The position numbers and the translations under genes are program-made. The notes under the pieces were generated by a model that ran no database searches, was not told the DNA's origin, and saw nothing but the letters and a program-made list of their open reading frames with translations. Of a stretch of DNA of 64,000 nucleotides, positions 53,578 through 62,033 are shown in pieces; within the stretch, counting starts at the first letter, position 1; each line of letters starts with the position of its first letter. Source of the DNA: Prorocentrum cordatum (taxonomy: Eukaryota; Sar; Dinophyceae; Prorocentrales; Prorocentraceae); NCBI GenBank assembly GCA_963575745.1, contig CAUYUJ010018904.1, forward strand, positions 52,501 through 116,500. Reading direction: 5' to 3'.

Positions 53578-54174
53578 AGAAAATTATACGTCGCAGCACT
53601 ATGCTGCGTGCGCTCCCGCACGGACGTTGGGCACGACAAACACGTGCAGCTGGCTGGCGCCAACCTGAGAGAGAGAGCCTCAGGACGCCCAGCCAGCGGA
53701 GCGCAACCCAGGGAGGGCGGGCGGGGAAAGAAAACACCCACGCCACGAGGCCCACCCCGCGGTGCCAGCAGACACCCACGGGCAGGACGAGGACGCCCCA
53801 GGGAGACGACGGACAGACAGACCGACAGACAGACGACAGACCGACAGACACACAGACGGGACGGACGGACAGACAGACCCACACCCGCCGTCCACAGGAC
53901 ACGGCGCGTTAGCTGACCCACCAGGGCGGGTGAAGTCCGCCACCCCCAGTTGGAGGTATCCAAGCTTCGTGCGTTCTGCTGGGAGCTCAAGGCCATTAGG
54001 CTAGGAGGAGTGTGGCACCGCTAGCTCCTGAAATTTTCCTGCCCTCCAAACCGCTGCGCGATTTGAGGGCTAAGAAAATTATACGTCGCAGCACTATGCT
54101 GCGTGCGCTCCCGCACGGACGTTGGGCACGACAAACACGTGCAGCTGGCTGGCGCCAACCTGAGAGAGAGAGCC

Positions 54175-56100
54175 TCAGGACGCCCAATGCACGCAGGTGG
54201 GGCCGGGCAGCTGCGCGAAGCGAAATGCTTTTGCAACAGCAGGAACACCCAATGCACGCAAGAGTTTTTCACTCGCCTGCCCCGGACGACTCTGAGTGCT
54301 CAACCAGAAACTCGGCTCAGCTACCGAGCCCCGCGCTTTGGCGGAAGTACACGCAAACGCAGTAAGCCCTCGCCAACCGCCTGAGTAGAACAGTGCTGTT
54401 GGACCGTTAGCACGAAGGCACTCCGTGGCCCAACCTCTACGAAAGGCATGCGTGCCCCACGCCACCGCATCAGCGAAGCCGCAGCCTTGAGCAGCGAGCT
54501 TAAGCACAGCAAGGCTCATCGCGTATGTCATGCCTGGGAAAATGACATGATTCCCAGCCTCAGCCTGCGGCGCCGTGTCTGTAGACGCAGAAGCCGCGGC
54601 ACCACTCGCGAGCTTGGCCCGGAGCTTGTACCGGGCGACCACCCGGCATACACCACACAGTGCTTTCCCTTGGAAATCACAAATGCATGTGCGAGCGACA
54701 ACAACAGGTTCAGAATAGCACTTTCTATTCATGAGTGTGATGTCCACGACATTCCGCCCTTCCACAGTCACACTGATCGACACGGGAGCTGTGTCGGAGC
54801 CCAGCTGCAAGACTTCGCCGTAGCGCAAACAGAACTGCCGCGCCACTACGAAAGACTCACCGATGTCAATGAAGCCGTTCCCGGAACACCACCGTGACAA
54901 TTCTTTTGTCTGCTCTGCAGAGGCGCGGATCTTCGGCCGCCGCAACGCCCGCCCTGCCTTCTCAGCCCCCCGCACAACACGTGCTGTGTCCGCAAGGGGG
55001 CCCACAGAACAGTGCAACCAGACTAAGACAGTGCGAATGTGCGACAAATATCTTGACAAAGTAGCCGCACTCCTGAAGAGACAAACGTATGCATCCAATA
55101 TACCCTGTGTTGGTGGCCATGGCGGGACTCTGCAGAAGAGAACGACTTGGCCATAGAGTCTCAGTGCCGAGGCATAACCTGCAGCGCTGGCCTTCCATCC
55201 GCAAAATTCCAACCACATTGCCTGCTCCGCCATCGCTGTTGGGGCAGTGCCATCGCGTGAGATACGTGCGATCTCCTGCCGCGGTGCTCCGGGGGGACTG
55301 TGCAATGCCAGAGCGTCTGCTTGTGCCATGGCAGCAATAGCGTCGGCAAGGACGTGCGGCGCAGGGAGCCGGCCAGACGTCCGCGCCGCAGTGCATAGCC
55401 GCAACGCCGCCCTCGCCACAGCTTGTTCCTCGGGCGTGGAACCTGCCTTTCGCCGCGCCATGGCCGGAAGCAGAGCTGCCTGGCGCACCTGTGGCGACTG
55501 CGGACACTGCGCAGGCGAAGCGATTTCCTTTGCCACACTTTGACCACAGGATTTACATAAATCCAAGAAGGAGCTGACGACAGCAAGAGACACTCTCGAG
55601 AACGCGCCCCACACCTCAACAGCTTCCTCGGGCGTGATGCCCAAGAAATCAGATGGCGCCACGGCCCCTTCCTGCCGGAGATTTGCGTCTACCGTGCGCG
55701 CATCCACCGGGACATCCGCGATGCCAGCCGCGCGCCTGAGCAGCTGCGTCAAGACAGTCTCGGGTGTATCTTGCGGAGCCGGTTCGGGCAGTCTCGGCCG
55801 CACTTGCCGGGCAGCATCGCCGCCGGCCAAGGCAGCCCGCTCCCGACTGCCGGCAATGAACCCAAGCATTGAGCAAAACCGGCTACTGATGACGAGAGTC
55901 CAAACGCAAACAACGTTACAAACCCGCATCCAGCCACTCTTGGCCGCAATGGCCTCAGATGATGCATTTTTTTGTTCAACAGCACTACGGTGACCAAGGC
56001 GGTGCGGGCGGCCATGCCCACTCGAGCTGACGGAATCCGCGGGACTGAAAAGCCAAGACAGATTCGTCCCAAGTTTCTTGCCGAGTCGGGCCGTCAGCAA
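54175..56100 (-). CDS. E2 tyrosine recombinase, copy B (open frame, nucleophile Tyr replaced)
   Basis: A 641-codon open frame. It overlaps the RT stop by ~115 bases, so the true start is probably an internal Met such as the one at about 55,929 (MRVCNVV). Tetrad: Arg in LRYGEVLQ, NRKCYSEPVVV hairpin, Cys cluster CIC-x7-CGVC, HAFRRGWATE, SGGWRG. The residue eight after the Trp, Tyr in E1, E3 and copy A, is Cys here (AFACTSAKARG; TAT to TGT at about 54,351). The frame is intact but the recombinase is predicted to be catalytically dead, or at best altered. Confidence 0.85.
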   Translation of the reverse strand: MLTARLGKKLGTNLSWLFSPADSVSSSGHGRPHRLGHRSAVEQKNASSEAIAAKSGWMRVCNVVCVWTLVISSRFCSMLGFIAGSRERAALAGGDAARQVRPRLPEPAPQDTPETVLTQLLRRAAGIADVPVDARTVDANLRQEGAVAPSDFLGITPEEAVEVWGAFSRVSLAVVSSFLDLCKSCGQSVAKEIASPAQCPQSPQVRQAALLPAMARRKAGSTPEEQAVARAALRLCTAARTSGRLPAPHVLADAIAAMAQADALALHSPPGAPRQEIARISRDGTAPTAMAEQAMWLEFCGWKASAAGYASALRLYGQVVLFCRVPPWPPTQGILDAYVCLFRSAATLSRYLSHIRTVLVWLHCSVGPLADTARVVRGAEKAGRALRRPKIRASAEQTKELSRWCSGNGFIDIGESFVVARQFCLRYGEVLQLGSDTAPVSISVTVEGRNVVDITLMNRKCYSEPVVVARTCICDFQGKALCGVCRVVARYKLRAKLASGAAASASTDTAPQAEAGNHVIFPGMTYAMSLAVLKLAAQGCGFADAVAWGTHAFRRGWATECLRANGPTALFYSGGWRGLTAFACTSAKARGSVAEPSFWLSTQSRPGQASEKLLRALGVPAVAKAFRFAQLPGPTCVHWAS

Positions 56101-57541
56101 TATTTAACTTGATAGGCACTCGGAAAGCGTGCAAAAGCATGCACGCGCTGGCTACTTCAAACCAGAAACCGGCGATCACATCATTTAAGTCACTTTGCCG
56201 GCTCGCTCCGCGAACCAGCGCATGCAAGGCTGGGTTGCAATCGACGAACATGACTATCTCACACTCAGCGAGCCCATGCTCGATCATAATCAGACAGCGC
56301 ACAGCGCAAATTGCAGCAACGAGCTCCCAAAGCACTGTCTGCGTCCGGCGCGCGTGCGCCCACGCCCACGCCTCCTGGGGCACCCTGGTGGCCCCCCAGG
56401 CGCGGAAAGCGGGATGCACAATCGCAAAAGCCATGTGGCCATCCCCTGCGGCATCTGTATAAAGGACCCACCTGGGCAGAGATAGTGGCTGGAGCGATAC
56501 CCGGCGCGCGGGGGCGCTGCCTAGGAACCGGCACCACCATTGCAGTGCTGTGCGGACTCTAGAAGTGAGCGTCCCCGAGGACCTGTGGGCTTGCCAATGC
56601 AGCGCTGCCAAATATGCACGAGCCCCCTTGCCGAGGACAGCGCTGCCTGCCCAGCTCAGCCGCCCTGCCAGCCGCTTCGCTTCGGAAGGGCGCAGGACAT
56701 TCTCGCTGAGCGCACGCGTGATAACAGCCAGCCACTTCTCTCTCTTATGCTTTCCAATGCAGAAAATGAGAGCACCTGGCACAGAGCTTACTTCCACGCC
56801 GAGCATGGTAGCCGCAGCGACGTTGTGCACACGTTTCTTCGGCTCGAGTTCCCAGCCGGTCAGCTGGAGCATCTGCTGCGCACACGCCGCGGTGCCCGCT
56901 GGCCCCGTGAGCGCCCCATGTGCCCCCTGGGCGCGGTCCGCCGAAAATAAATCATCAACGAACCGAGGATGCGCAATGTACAATTCTCGCGCCAGGAGCG
57001 CCTGCAGAAACGAGCCCAATCTATGCCAACTATATACAGAAGCTCGCGACCCGAATGGGCAACATAGCAACTGTAAACCTTTGCCGCGCAAAGCGGCGCT
57101 TTGCCAAGTCACAACTGCGAAAGGCAAGTGCTGAGACAGGAGCGGGAGCGATTTGAATGCACCCTTAAAGTCCTCTTTCCTGAACAGGAACTCGCAATCT
57201 GCAGGCTGGCCACGGGCAAGCCACACAGCCAAGGACACCAAAGTATCCAGCGTATCCACTGGCATTGGCTCGCCTACACCTGTCGCCGAATTCACAAGCG
57301 AGGCAGTGAAATCATCAATCAATCGCACTTTCGGGCACGCACTACCCCGCTCATCTTCCTTCCACCCCTCCAGGGCAGGAAAGCGTGCAGAAATGATAGA
57401 CGCTGCCGTGTTCAGCCGCGTCCACCATGCTTTCTTCTCTCCTACCTCTTGTACACACTTTGCTTCAAAGGCTTCCTCCACCATCGGGTGCGCGCCGGTC
57501 GGCCTGCGCGCCGCGCAACGTAGCAACGTTGTGCTCCTCAC
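55985..57541 (-). CDS. E2 reverse transcriptase-RNase H, copy B
   Basis: 518 residues, all RT (RKEDFKGAFKSLP; RFVDDLFSAD) and RNase H (YTDAAGDGH, LWELVAAICAV, FVDCNPALHAL, LNIADGPTR) motifs present. It has two extra residues (IM) before EHGLAE relative to copy A from a 6-base insertion. Confidence 0.88.
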   Translation of the reverse strand: MRSTTLLRCAARRPTGAHPMVEEAFEAKCVQEVGEKKAWWTRLNTAASIISARFPALEGWKEDERGSACPKVRLIDDFTASLVNSATGVGEPMPVDTLDTLVSLAVWLARGQPADCEFLFRKEDFKGAFKSLPLLSQHLPFAVVTWQSAALRGKGLQLLCCPFGSRASVYSWHRLGSFLQALLARELYIAHPRFVDDLFSADRAQGAHGALTGPAGTAACAQQMLQLTGWELEPKKRVHNVAAATMLGVEVSSVPGALIFCIGKHKREKWLAVITRALSENVLRPSEAKRLAGRLSWAGSAVLGKGARAYLAALHWQAHRSSGTLTSRVRTALQWWCRFLGSAPARRVSLQPLSLPRWVLYTDAAGDGHMAFAIVHPAFRAWGATRVPQEAWAWAHARRTQTVLWELVAAICAVRCLIMIEHGLAECEIVMFVDCNPALHALVRGASRQSDLNDVIAGFWFEVASACMLLHAFRVPIKLNIADGPTRQETWDESVLAFQSRGFRQLEWAWPPAPPWSP

Positions 57542-58235
57542 AATGGCGGAACAGAAACTCAGGAGTGAACGACAGCTGCGGGAAAGGCACTGGCGGCAAA
57601 ACGCCCGAGCGCGGCAATTCCCCTATCAACGGAAAACCAAATTTCAAATGCTCAATGAGCAACTGGTCTGGCCACTCGATCGCCTCCAGCATTTCGGCCA
57701 CGAGAAACAAATTCTTATCCAGCCCGAGCACGCACTGGCAGTGCGCTGGCAATCGCGACACTGCCCGCCGCCACGCAGGGTCTGTCACACGTTTCCTATC
57801 AGCCCAATACTGGAGCTTGCTCGCACGATGTTCGTGCAATTCAGAATCCGTTAAATATTCTGCCCGCTCCAACGCCTCAACTATTATTGCTGGCATTGCA
57901 GCGGGCCCTTCAAAGGCTGGCAAAGTACAGGCCCATTCAAGATGATCCCACGCACACATGGACTCAAGCAAAACTGAATCGGCCAACAGCGCGCTGACAG
58001 CCCCGCTCAAAGTGGCAAACCCACAACACCCACGCCACGAGGCCCACCCCGCGGTGCCAGCAGACACCCACGGGCAGGACGAGGACGCCCCAGGGAGACG
58101 ACGGACAGACAGACCGACAGACAGACGACAGACCGACAGACACACAGACGGGACGGACGGACAGACAGACCCACACCCGCCGTCCACAGGACACGGCGCG
58201 TTAGCTGACCCACCAGGGCGGGTGAAGTCCGCCAC
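57465..58235 (-). CDS. E2 RT N-terminal region, copy B
   Basis: As copy A (45,504-46,274): the frame opens in the A1 repeat and becomes homologous from about 58,020. It joins the RT only by a +1 shift. Confidence 0.6.
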   Translation of the reverse strand: MADFTRPGGSANAPCPVDGGCGSVCPSVPSVCLSVCRLSVGLSVRRLPGASSSCPWVSAGTAGWASWRGCCGFATLSGAVSALLADSVLLESMCAWDHLEWACTLPAFEGPAAMPAIIVEALERAEYLTDSELHEHRASKLQYWADRKRVTDPAWRRAVSRLPAHCQCVLGLDKNLFLVAEMLEAIEWPDQLLIEHLKFGFPLIGELPRSGVLPPVPFPQLSFTPEFLFRHCEEHNVATLRGAQADRRAPDGGGSL

Positions 58236-58370
58236 CCCCAGTTGGAGGTATCCGAGCTTCGTGCGTTCTGCTGGGAGCTCAAGGCCATTAGGCTAGGAGG
58301 AGTGTGGCACCGCTAGCTCCTGAAATTCTCCTGCCCTCCAAACCGCTGCGCGATTTGAGGGCTAAGAAAA

Positions 58371-59039
58371 ATCGTCTATACAACGCGCGCTGCGCGACCA
58401 GGTCCCCGCGCGCTCTTTCCAACCTTCGTCCGCAGGGAACCGGGCGCTCAGGACGCAGCTGTCCTGGAGAGAACGCCAACGGGCATGCCCTTCGGCAATT
58501 TCCCGTTCGCATTTCGCTTCGAAAATCTGGCTGACCGCGGAGTCCAGCTCGACTGGACGCTGGACACGGTAAAAGGTGGCTTGGTTTATCGCTTGAGCTT
58601 GCGCTCTTAAACTAGCTGCGCTCTCCAAGCATTTTTTAAAAGGAATGCTGGGCAGCACCCCGCTTCGCGGAAGTGCGCCGATCAGCGGGAACCCTTGCTT
58701 TAAATCGACCACCAATCGCTGGTCAGGCCAACCTATGGCTTGCAGCATTTCTTCGAGCACAAGCAGATTCTTCTTAGGACCAAGAACACTTTGAACGTGC
58801 TCTGGCAAGGATGCCAGTTCGCGCGCCCAGAGCGGGTCCAGCACTCGCTTACAATCGCGCCAATACTGCAAGCTGTCAAAACGTGCCTGCGCCAGAGAAG
58901 CGCCGTCCAGCGCCAGCTCTCTCTCGAGCCACTTCGCCACGTCAGACGGCGGCGTGGGTGCATCCTCGCACGGAGGCAAAGCAAGTGCCCACTCTAGGTG
59001 CTCCAAAGCGCTTAAATCGCCCACGCCTGCACTGAGCAA
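58371..59039 (-). pseudogene. E3 RT N-region, 5' of the E2 insertion
   Basis: Continuous frame from MLSAGVGDLSALEHLEWALALPP through YWRDCKRVLDPLWAREL, LGPKKNLLVLEEMLQAIGWPDQ, GFPLIGALPRSGVLPS and RPVELDSAVSQIFEAKC to the CIDDFS codons, where E2 begins. Unlike E1 and E2, no frameshift separates the N-region from the RT, so E3 preserves the presumed original single RT ORF. Confidence 0.82.
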
Positions 59040-59231
59040 GAAACTATCTACAAGACCCCGCAGCCGGGACAGCCCAGCACAGTCGGGGTATTCAACGTGG
59101 ATTTCCCCATTTAAACCTGGCGCCGCCTGGCAAGGCTGGCCGCCGAGAGCGTGAGAAGGCTCGGATTCCCCATCAAAGCGGGAGACCTCCGAACTAGACC
59201 CGCAAGGGCTGCTGCTGCCGCGCTGCTCCGC

Positions 59232-60584
59232 TCACTTCTTTTTGGACTGTGTCCAGCCGCCGCGCTGTTGCCAGCCGTTCTGCTGGCCCCAGCCGCCCTG
59301 CTTGCCGGGCCACGGGCTGCGCGAGCGCGGCGGCGCCACTGGGGACAGCGACCGCGGGCCCGGCACAGCTGCCCCGGAAGAGCCCTTCGAAGAGCCGTCC
59401 AGCTTCCCCTTGCCGCCGCTGGCCTTGCCGCTGCCGCCCCTGCCGATGCTCGCCTTGGCCGCCTCGGAAGCCCGATCCTTGACCTTGTCTTTGGCGTCGC
59501 GGACCTGGTCGGTGTCAAGCTTGCGCATGAACCGCTTCCACTGGTCGTCGCCCTTCTCCAAAGCTTTCGCCATGGACCTCCGAGCGAGTATGTCGTATTG
59601 GTACGACGTCCGCACGCCGCCGCCCTCCTCTGAGAGCTTGCTGAGCAACAGGGTGTAGCCCAGGACGTCCACGGGTGTGACGACCTTCATCAGCACGAGC
59701 TTCATGCCCCAATCGAGGAGGTGCGACTGGAAGCAAGCGTACGAGGGGTAGTCCAGCTCGCTCGCTCCCTTGGCCTTCTTGAACTCCGCCATCTGGCGGT
59801 GCCGCTCGGGGGCGCTGCCGTCTCCCACTGCTACGTCGACCCGGGAAAGCTTGGACCAAGGGGGCCGGAAGTGCTTTTGCAAGTCCTCCCCCTCGGCGCT
59901 CCCGACGTAGAGACGCCCTTTCTCTCTGGCCACCCGGCCAGCGGACTCGAAGACAGCCAAGTTCTCCTCCGAAGGGAGCCCGTCTTCTGGAAAGCCCTGC
60001 AAGCCGAGCTCGGCGACCCGGTCCGCCAATTTGAAGGACAAGGCCTTCGCTGAACGTTTCTGCGAGGCCGCTTGTGCTTCAAGGTAGTCGCTCATCGTGG
60101 ACGCGAGGGTAGCCTCTGGGGTCGGCGCAAGCGGCGTCATCTTGCCACATTTCTCCTGCACGCGAAGCGCGAAGGCGACCTGGGCTGGCGCCGCTGCCCA
60201 CCCCCGGAAATCACTGCTCTCCCCATCGGTGCCGCTATACGGCTTTTCGCCAGGCTTGATGGCCGTCGTGATCATATCACGCATGACCGGCTCTGCGAGA
60301 TCCAGCGGGGATGTGGTTCCCATAGTCTCCGCGAGGAGGCGGCCCACGGACAAGTACCAAAACAAGTCGTGGCGCGCCTTGGGTGCCGGATCGACGCCGA
60401 CCAGGAGGGAACACCATTCCTCCGCTGCCGCCTTGCTGGCTCCGTTGAACGCGTGCTGGGAGAGAGCCTGGACGAACGCAGACACTTCAGACTGCTCAAA
60501 GGACATAGCCGAGAAGCCGAAGGACAGTTGGCGGCAGGGTGCTGAGCGAAGCGGCAAAGACAGAGACTCTTGGGCCTGAGCCAA
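59232..60584 (-). CDS. E3 Gag (full length)
   Basis: 450 residues and the best Gag in the window; presumed RNA-binding coat of the element particle. Segments shared with E1 and E4 copies: WYLSVGRLLAE (about 78-88), SPLDLAEPVMRDMI, PAQVAFALRVQEKC, SAKALSFKLADRVAELGL, YVGSAEGEDLQKHFRP, YPSYACFQSHLLDWGMKLVLMK, EEGGGVRTSYQYDILARRSMAKALEKGDDQW. The C-terminal ~90 residues are Gly/Ser/Lys-rich with SRSPWPGKQGG and end in KKK. No CCHC knuckle is seen, as is common in DIRS-order Gags. Met26 (MSFEQSEV) is an alternative start. Confidence 0.8.
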   Translation of the reverse strand: MAQAQESLSLPLRSAPCRQLSFGFSAMSFEQSEVSAFVQALSQHAFNGASKAAAEEWCSLLVGVDPAPKARHDLFWYLSVGRLLAETMGTTSPLDLAEPVMRDMITTAIKPGEKPYSGTDGESSDFRGWAAAPAQVAFALRVQEKCGKMTPLAPTPEATLASTMSDYLEAQAASQKRSAKALSFKLADRVAELGLQGFPEDGLPSEENLAVFESAGRVAREKGRLYVGSAEGEDLQKHFRPPWSKLSRVDVAVGDGSAPERHRQMAEFKKAKGASELDYPSYACFQSHLLDWGMKLVLMKVVTPVDVLGYTLLLSKLSEEGGGVRTSYQYDILARRSMAKALEKGDDQWKRFMRKLDTDQVRDAKDKVKDRASEAAKASIGRGGSGKASGGKGKLDGSSKGSSGAAVPGPRSLSPVAPPRSRSPWPGKQGGWGQQNGWQQRGGWTQSKKK

Positions 60585-60739
60585 TACGTTGACGGAGGAG
60601 GATTCCTGCTATGCCTTGCCGACGCCGTCGCGACTCCCAGGGACGACGAGCGCAACGGCGATGATGAAGAGCGCCAGTTTTGGCGATGGGCCGAGCGGCT
60701 GGCGAGGGGGCTTTCGCGCATCCCACGCTATAGACAATC

Positions 60740-61500
60740 CCCCATCCAGGCGGATTTGCACCGAGAACGCCCATTCGGGCGAATCTGCGCCCACGATGTC
60801 CAATTCGAGCGAATCGGCGCTCGGAATGCCCATTTGGGCGAACCCGCCCAAAGCATGCGGTTTGGGCTGCCCATTCGGGCGAACCTGCCGCAACAATGTG
60901 CAATCCGAGCGAATCCGCGCTCAGGATGCCCATTTGGGCAAACCCGCGCAAAGAATGCGCTTCCCTTCGCGGCAACGCCGAGAGCGCACATTCGTGCGAG
61001 CTGGCGGCCAAGATGCCCACATGGGCGGAGTGCCGGTGCCAATCCAGGCGAAGTGCGCGCAGTTGCGCTTTCGGGCGACGTGCGCCACCACATTGCTCAT
61101 TCGAGCAAACGCCGCGTAGAACGCACAGAGCCATGGCAAGCCCGCGCGCAACACCCGATTTAGGCGAAACCGCGCGCAGAATGGCCACTCGGACGAAAAC
61201 GCGCTTGGAATAACTATTCAGGCGCGCACTCGGACGGAGACGCGCACAGAATGCCCGTTCGGGCAGAACAGAGCCCAGATCGCCCATCCGAGCGAACCGC
61301 GCAGAGAATGCCAGATTGGGCGAAAGCACGCCCGTATTTCACATGAGCGGCCCCGCGCACAGGTACAGCACCTTGGCGAGGACGCTCCCAGACCGCGCAT
61401 CTGGCCGACCGCGCCAACAATGCACAGCAAGCGACAACGCGCAGAGTCCCCATACTGGGGAAAGCGCTCCCGTCCGGGCGCAGCGGCGCCCGGCGCAGGG
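60740..61500. repeat. ~30-bp tandem repeat in the E3 5' region
   Basis: Irregular units such as GCCCATTTGGGCGAACCCGC and CCGAGCGAATC(G/C)GCGCTC lie between A1 and gag. They share a CAGAT/AT(T/C)GCC.ATTCGGGCG core with the 34.8-35.05 kb array, so the two satellites are probably related. Confidence 0.8.
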
Positions 61501-61617
61501 CTAGCCACTACGGACTGAGAGGAAGGCCGCTGACCCGCGTGACCGCGATACCAGCCTGCGCAGGCTGAGGAAAGAGCGGTTGCGCCATCCGGCCACAACA
61601 AAACCCGTCCGGGCTGA

Positions 61618-62033
61618 GGGAAACGCGCTTGCCCAGGCAGCCCTGCGCAGAAGTTTCGCAGAAGCTTCGCAGGCGCCTCGGACACGCCTCACCACGGCAC
61701 GTCCGCCAAGCGGCCGAGCAAGCTGAGCGCCACCCGGCGCTACGCCAAGCACCCAGGAGCATGGCCGAGAGGCCGCCAACCCACAACCAACCCCCAGCCA
61801 TCCGAGCAGCGAGGACGAGGAGGAGAGGACCACCTGCCGCCCAGCAGCACCCAGGCCGTGAGGATGCCCCAGCCAAGGACGAGGAAAGGATAACCGCCTG
61901 CCGTCCAGCAGCGCCCAAGCCGTGAGAATTCCTCTGTGGTGCCAGGAAGCGGAGAAGCCAAGAGGCCCCAGGAAGGCCTGCCCCGCGATTTTCCTGCCCC
62001 GCAAACCGCTACGCGGTTTGCGGGCTATGAAAA
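61618..62033 (-). repeat. E3 A1 terminal repeat
   Basis: Partner of the A2 copies. Outer end has a perfect 11-bp hairpin CCCGCAAACCG-ctacg-CGGTTTGCGGG (61,998-62,024) and GCTATGAAAA, after which E4 coding resumes. Confidence 0.9.

Larger units (their letters stand above)
53578..58371 (-). mobile_element. E2 (copy B): Ngaro-like YR retrotransposon lacking gag
   Basis: Same insertion as copy A carried along by the tandem duplication: A1 58,371-58,025; RT; YR; B1 54,186-54,073; A2 54,078-53,733; B2 53,691-53,578. The flanking E3 RT is continuous on both sides (58,372 onward and 53,577 downward). Confidence 0.88.
46602..58561. repeat. tandem duplication, copy B (~11.96 kb)
   Basis: Second copy. 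At its right end (58,561) E3 continues uninterrupted into its RT N-region and gag, so copy B is joined to the remainder of E3 and E4 while copy A is joined to the transposase region. No repeat longer than one or two bases is shared by the three junctions, which suggests end-joining-type duplication rather than unequal exchange between repeats. Confidence 0.93.
49656..62033 (-). mobile_element. E3: Ngaro-like YR retrotransposon inserted in the E4 RT gene
   Basis: Coding strand minus, 12,378 bases including the 4.79 kb E2 insertion, so ~7.59 kb alone. A1 62,033-61,618; 5' region with ~30-bp satellite; gag 60,584-59,232; RT N-region 59,039-58,371; E2; RT-RNase H 53,577-52,290; YR 52,195-50,490; B1; A2; B2. 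The A repeats differ at about six sites, older than E2, as the nesting requires. Outer ends are both GAAAA, matching the target GAGAAAAGAG in E4. It is the only copy with a full gag. Confidence 0.87.

Noticed and set aside
46602-58561. Copy B as an independent second insertion of E2 and E3
   Set aside because: Flanks, satellites and the shared frameshifts of E3 are identical in both copies, so one tandem duplication explains them.
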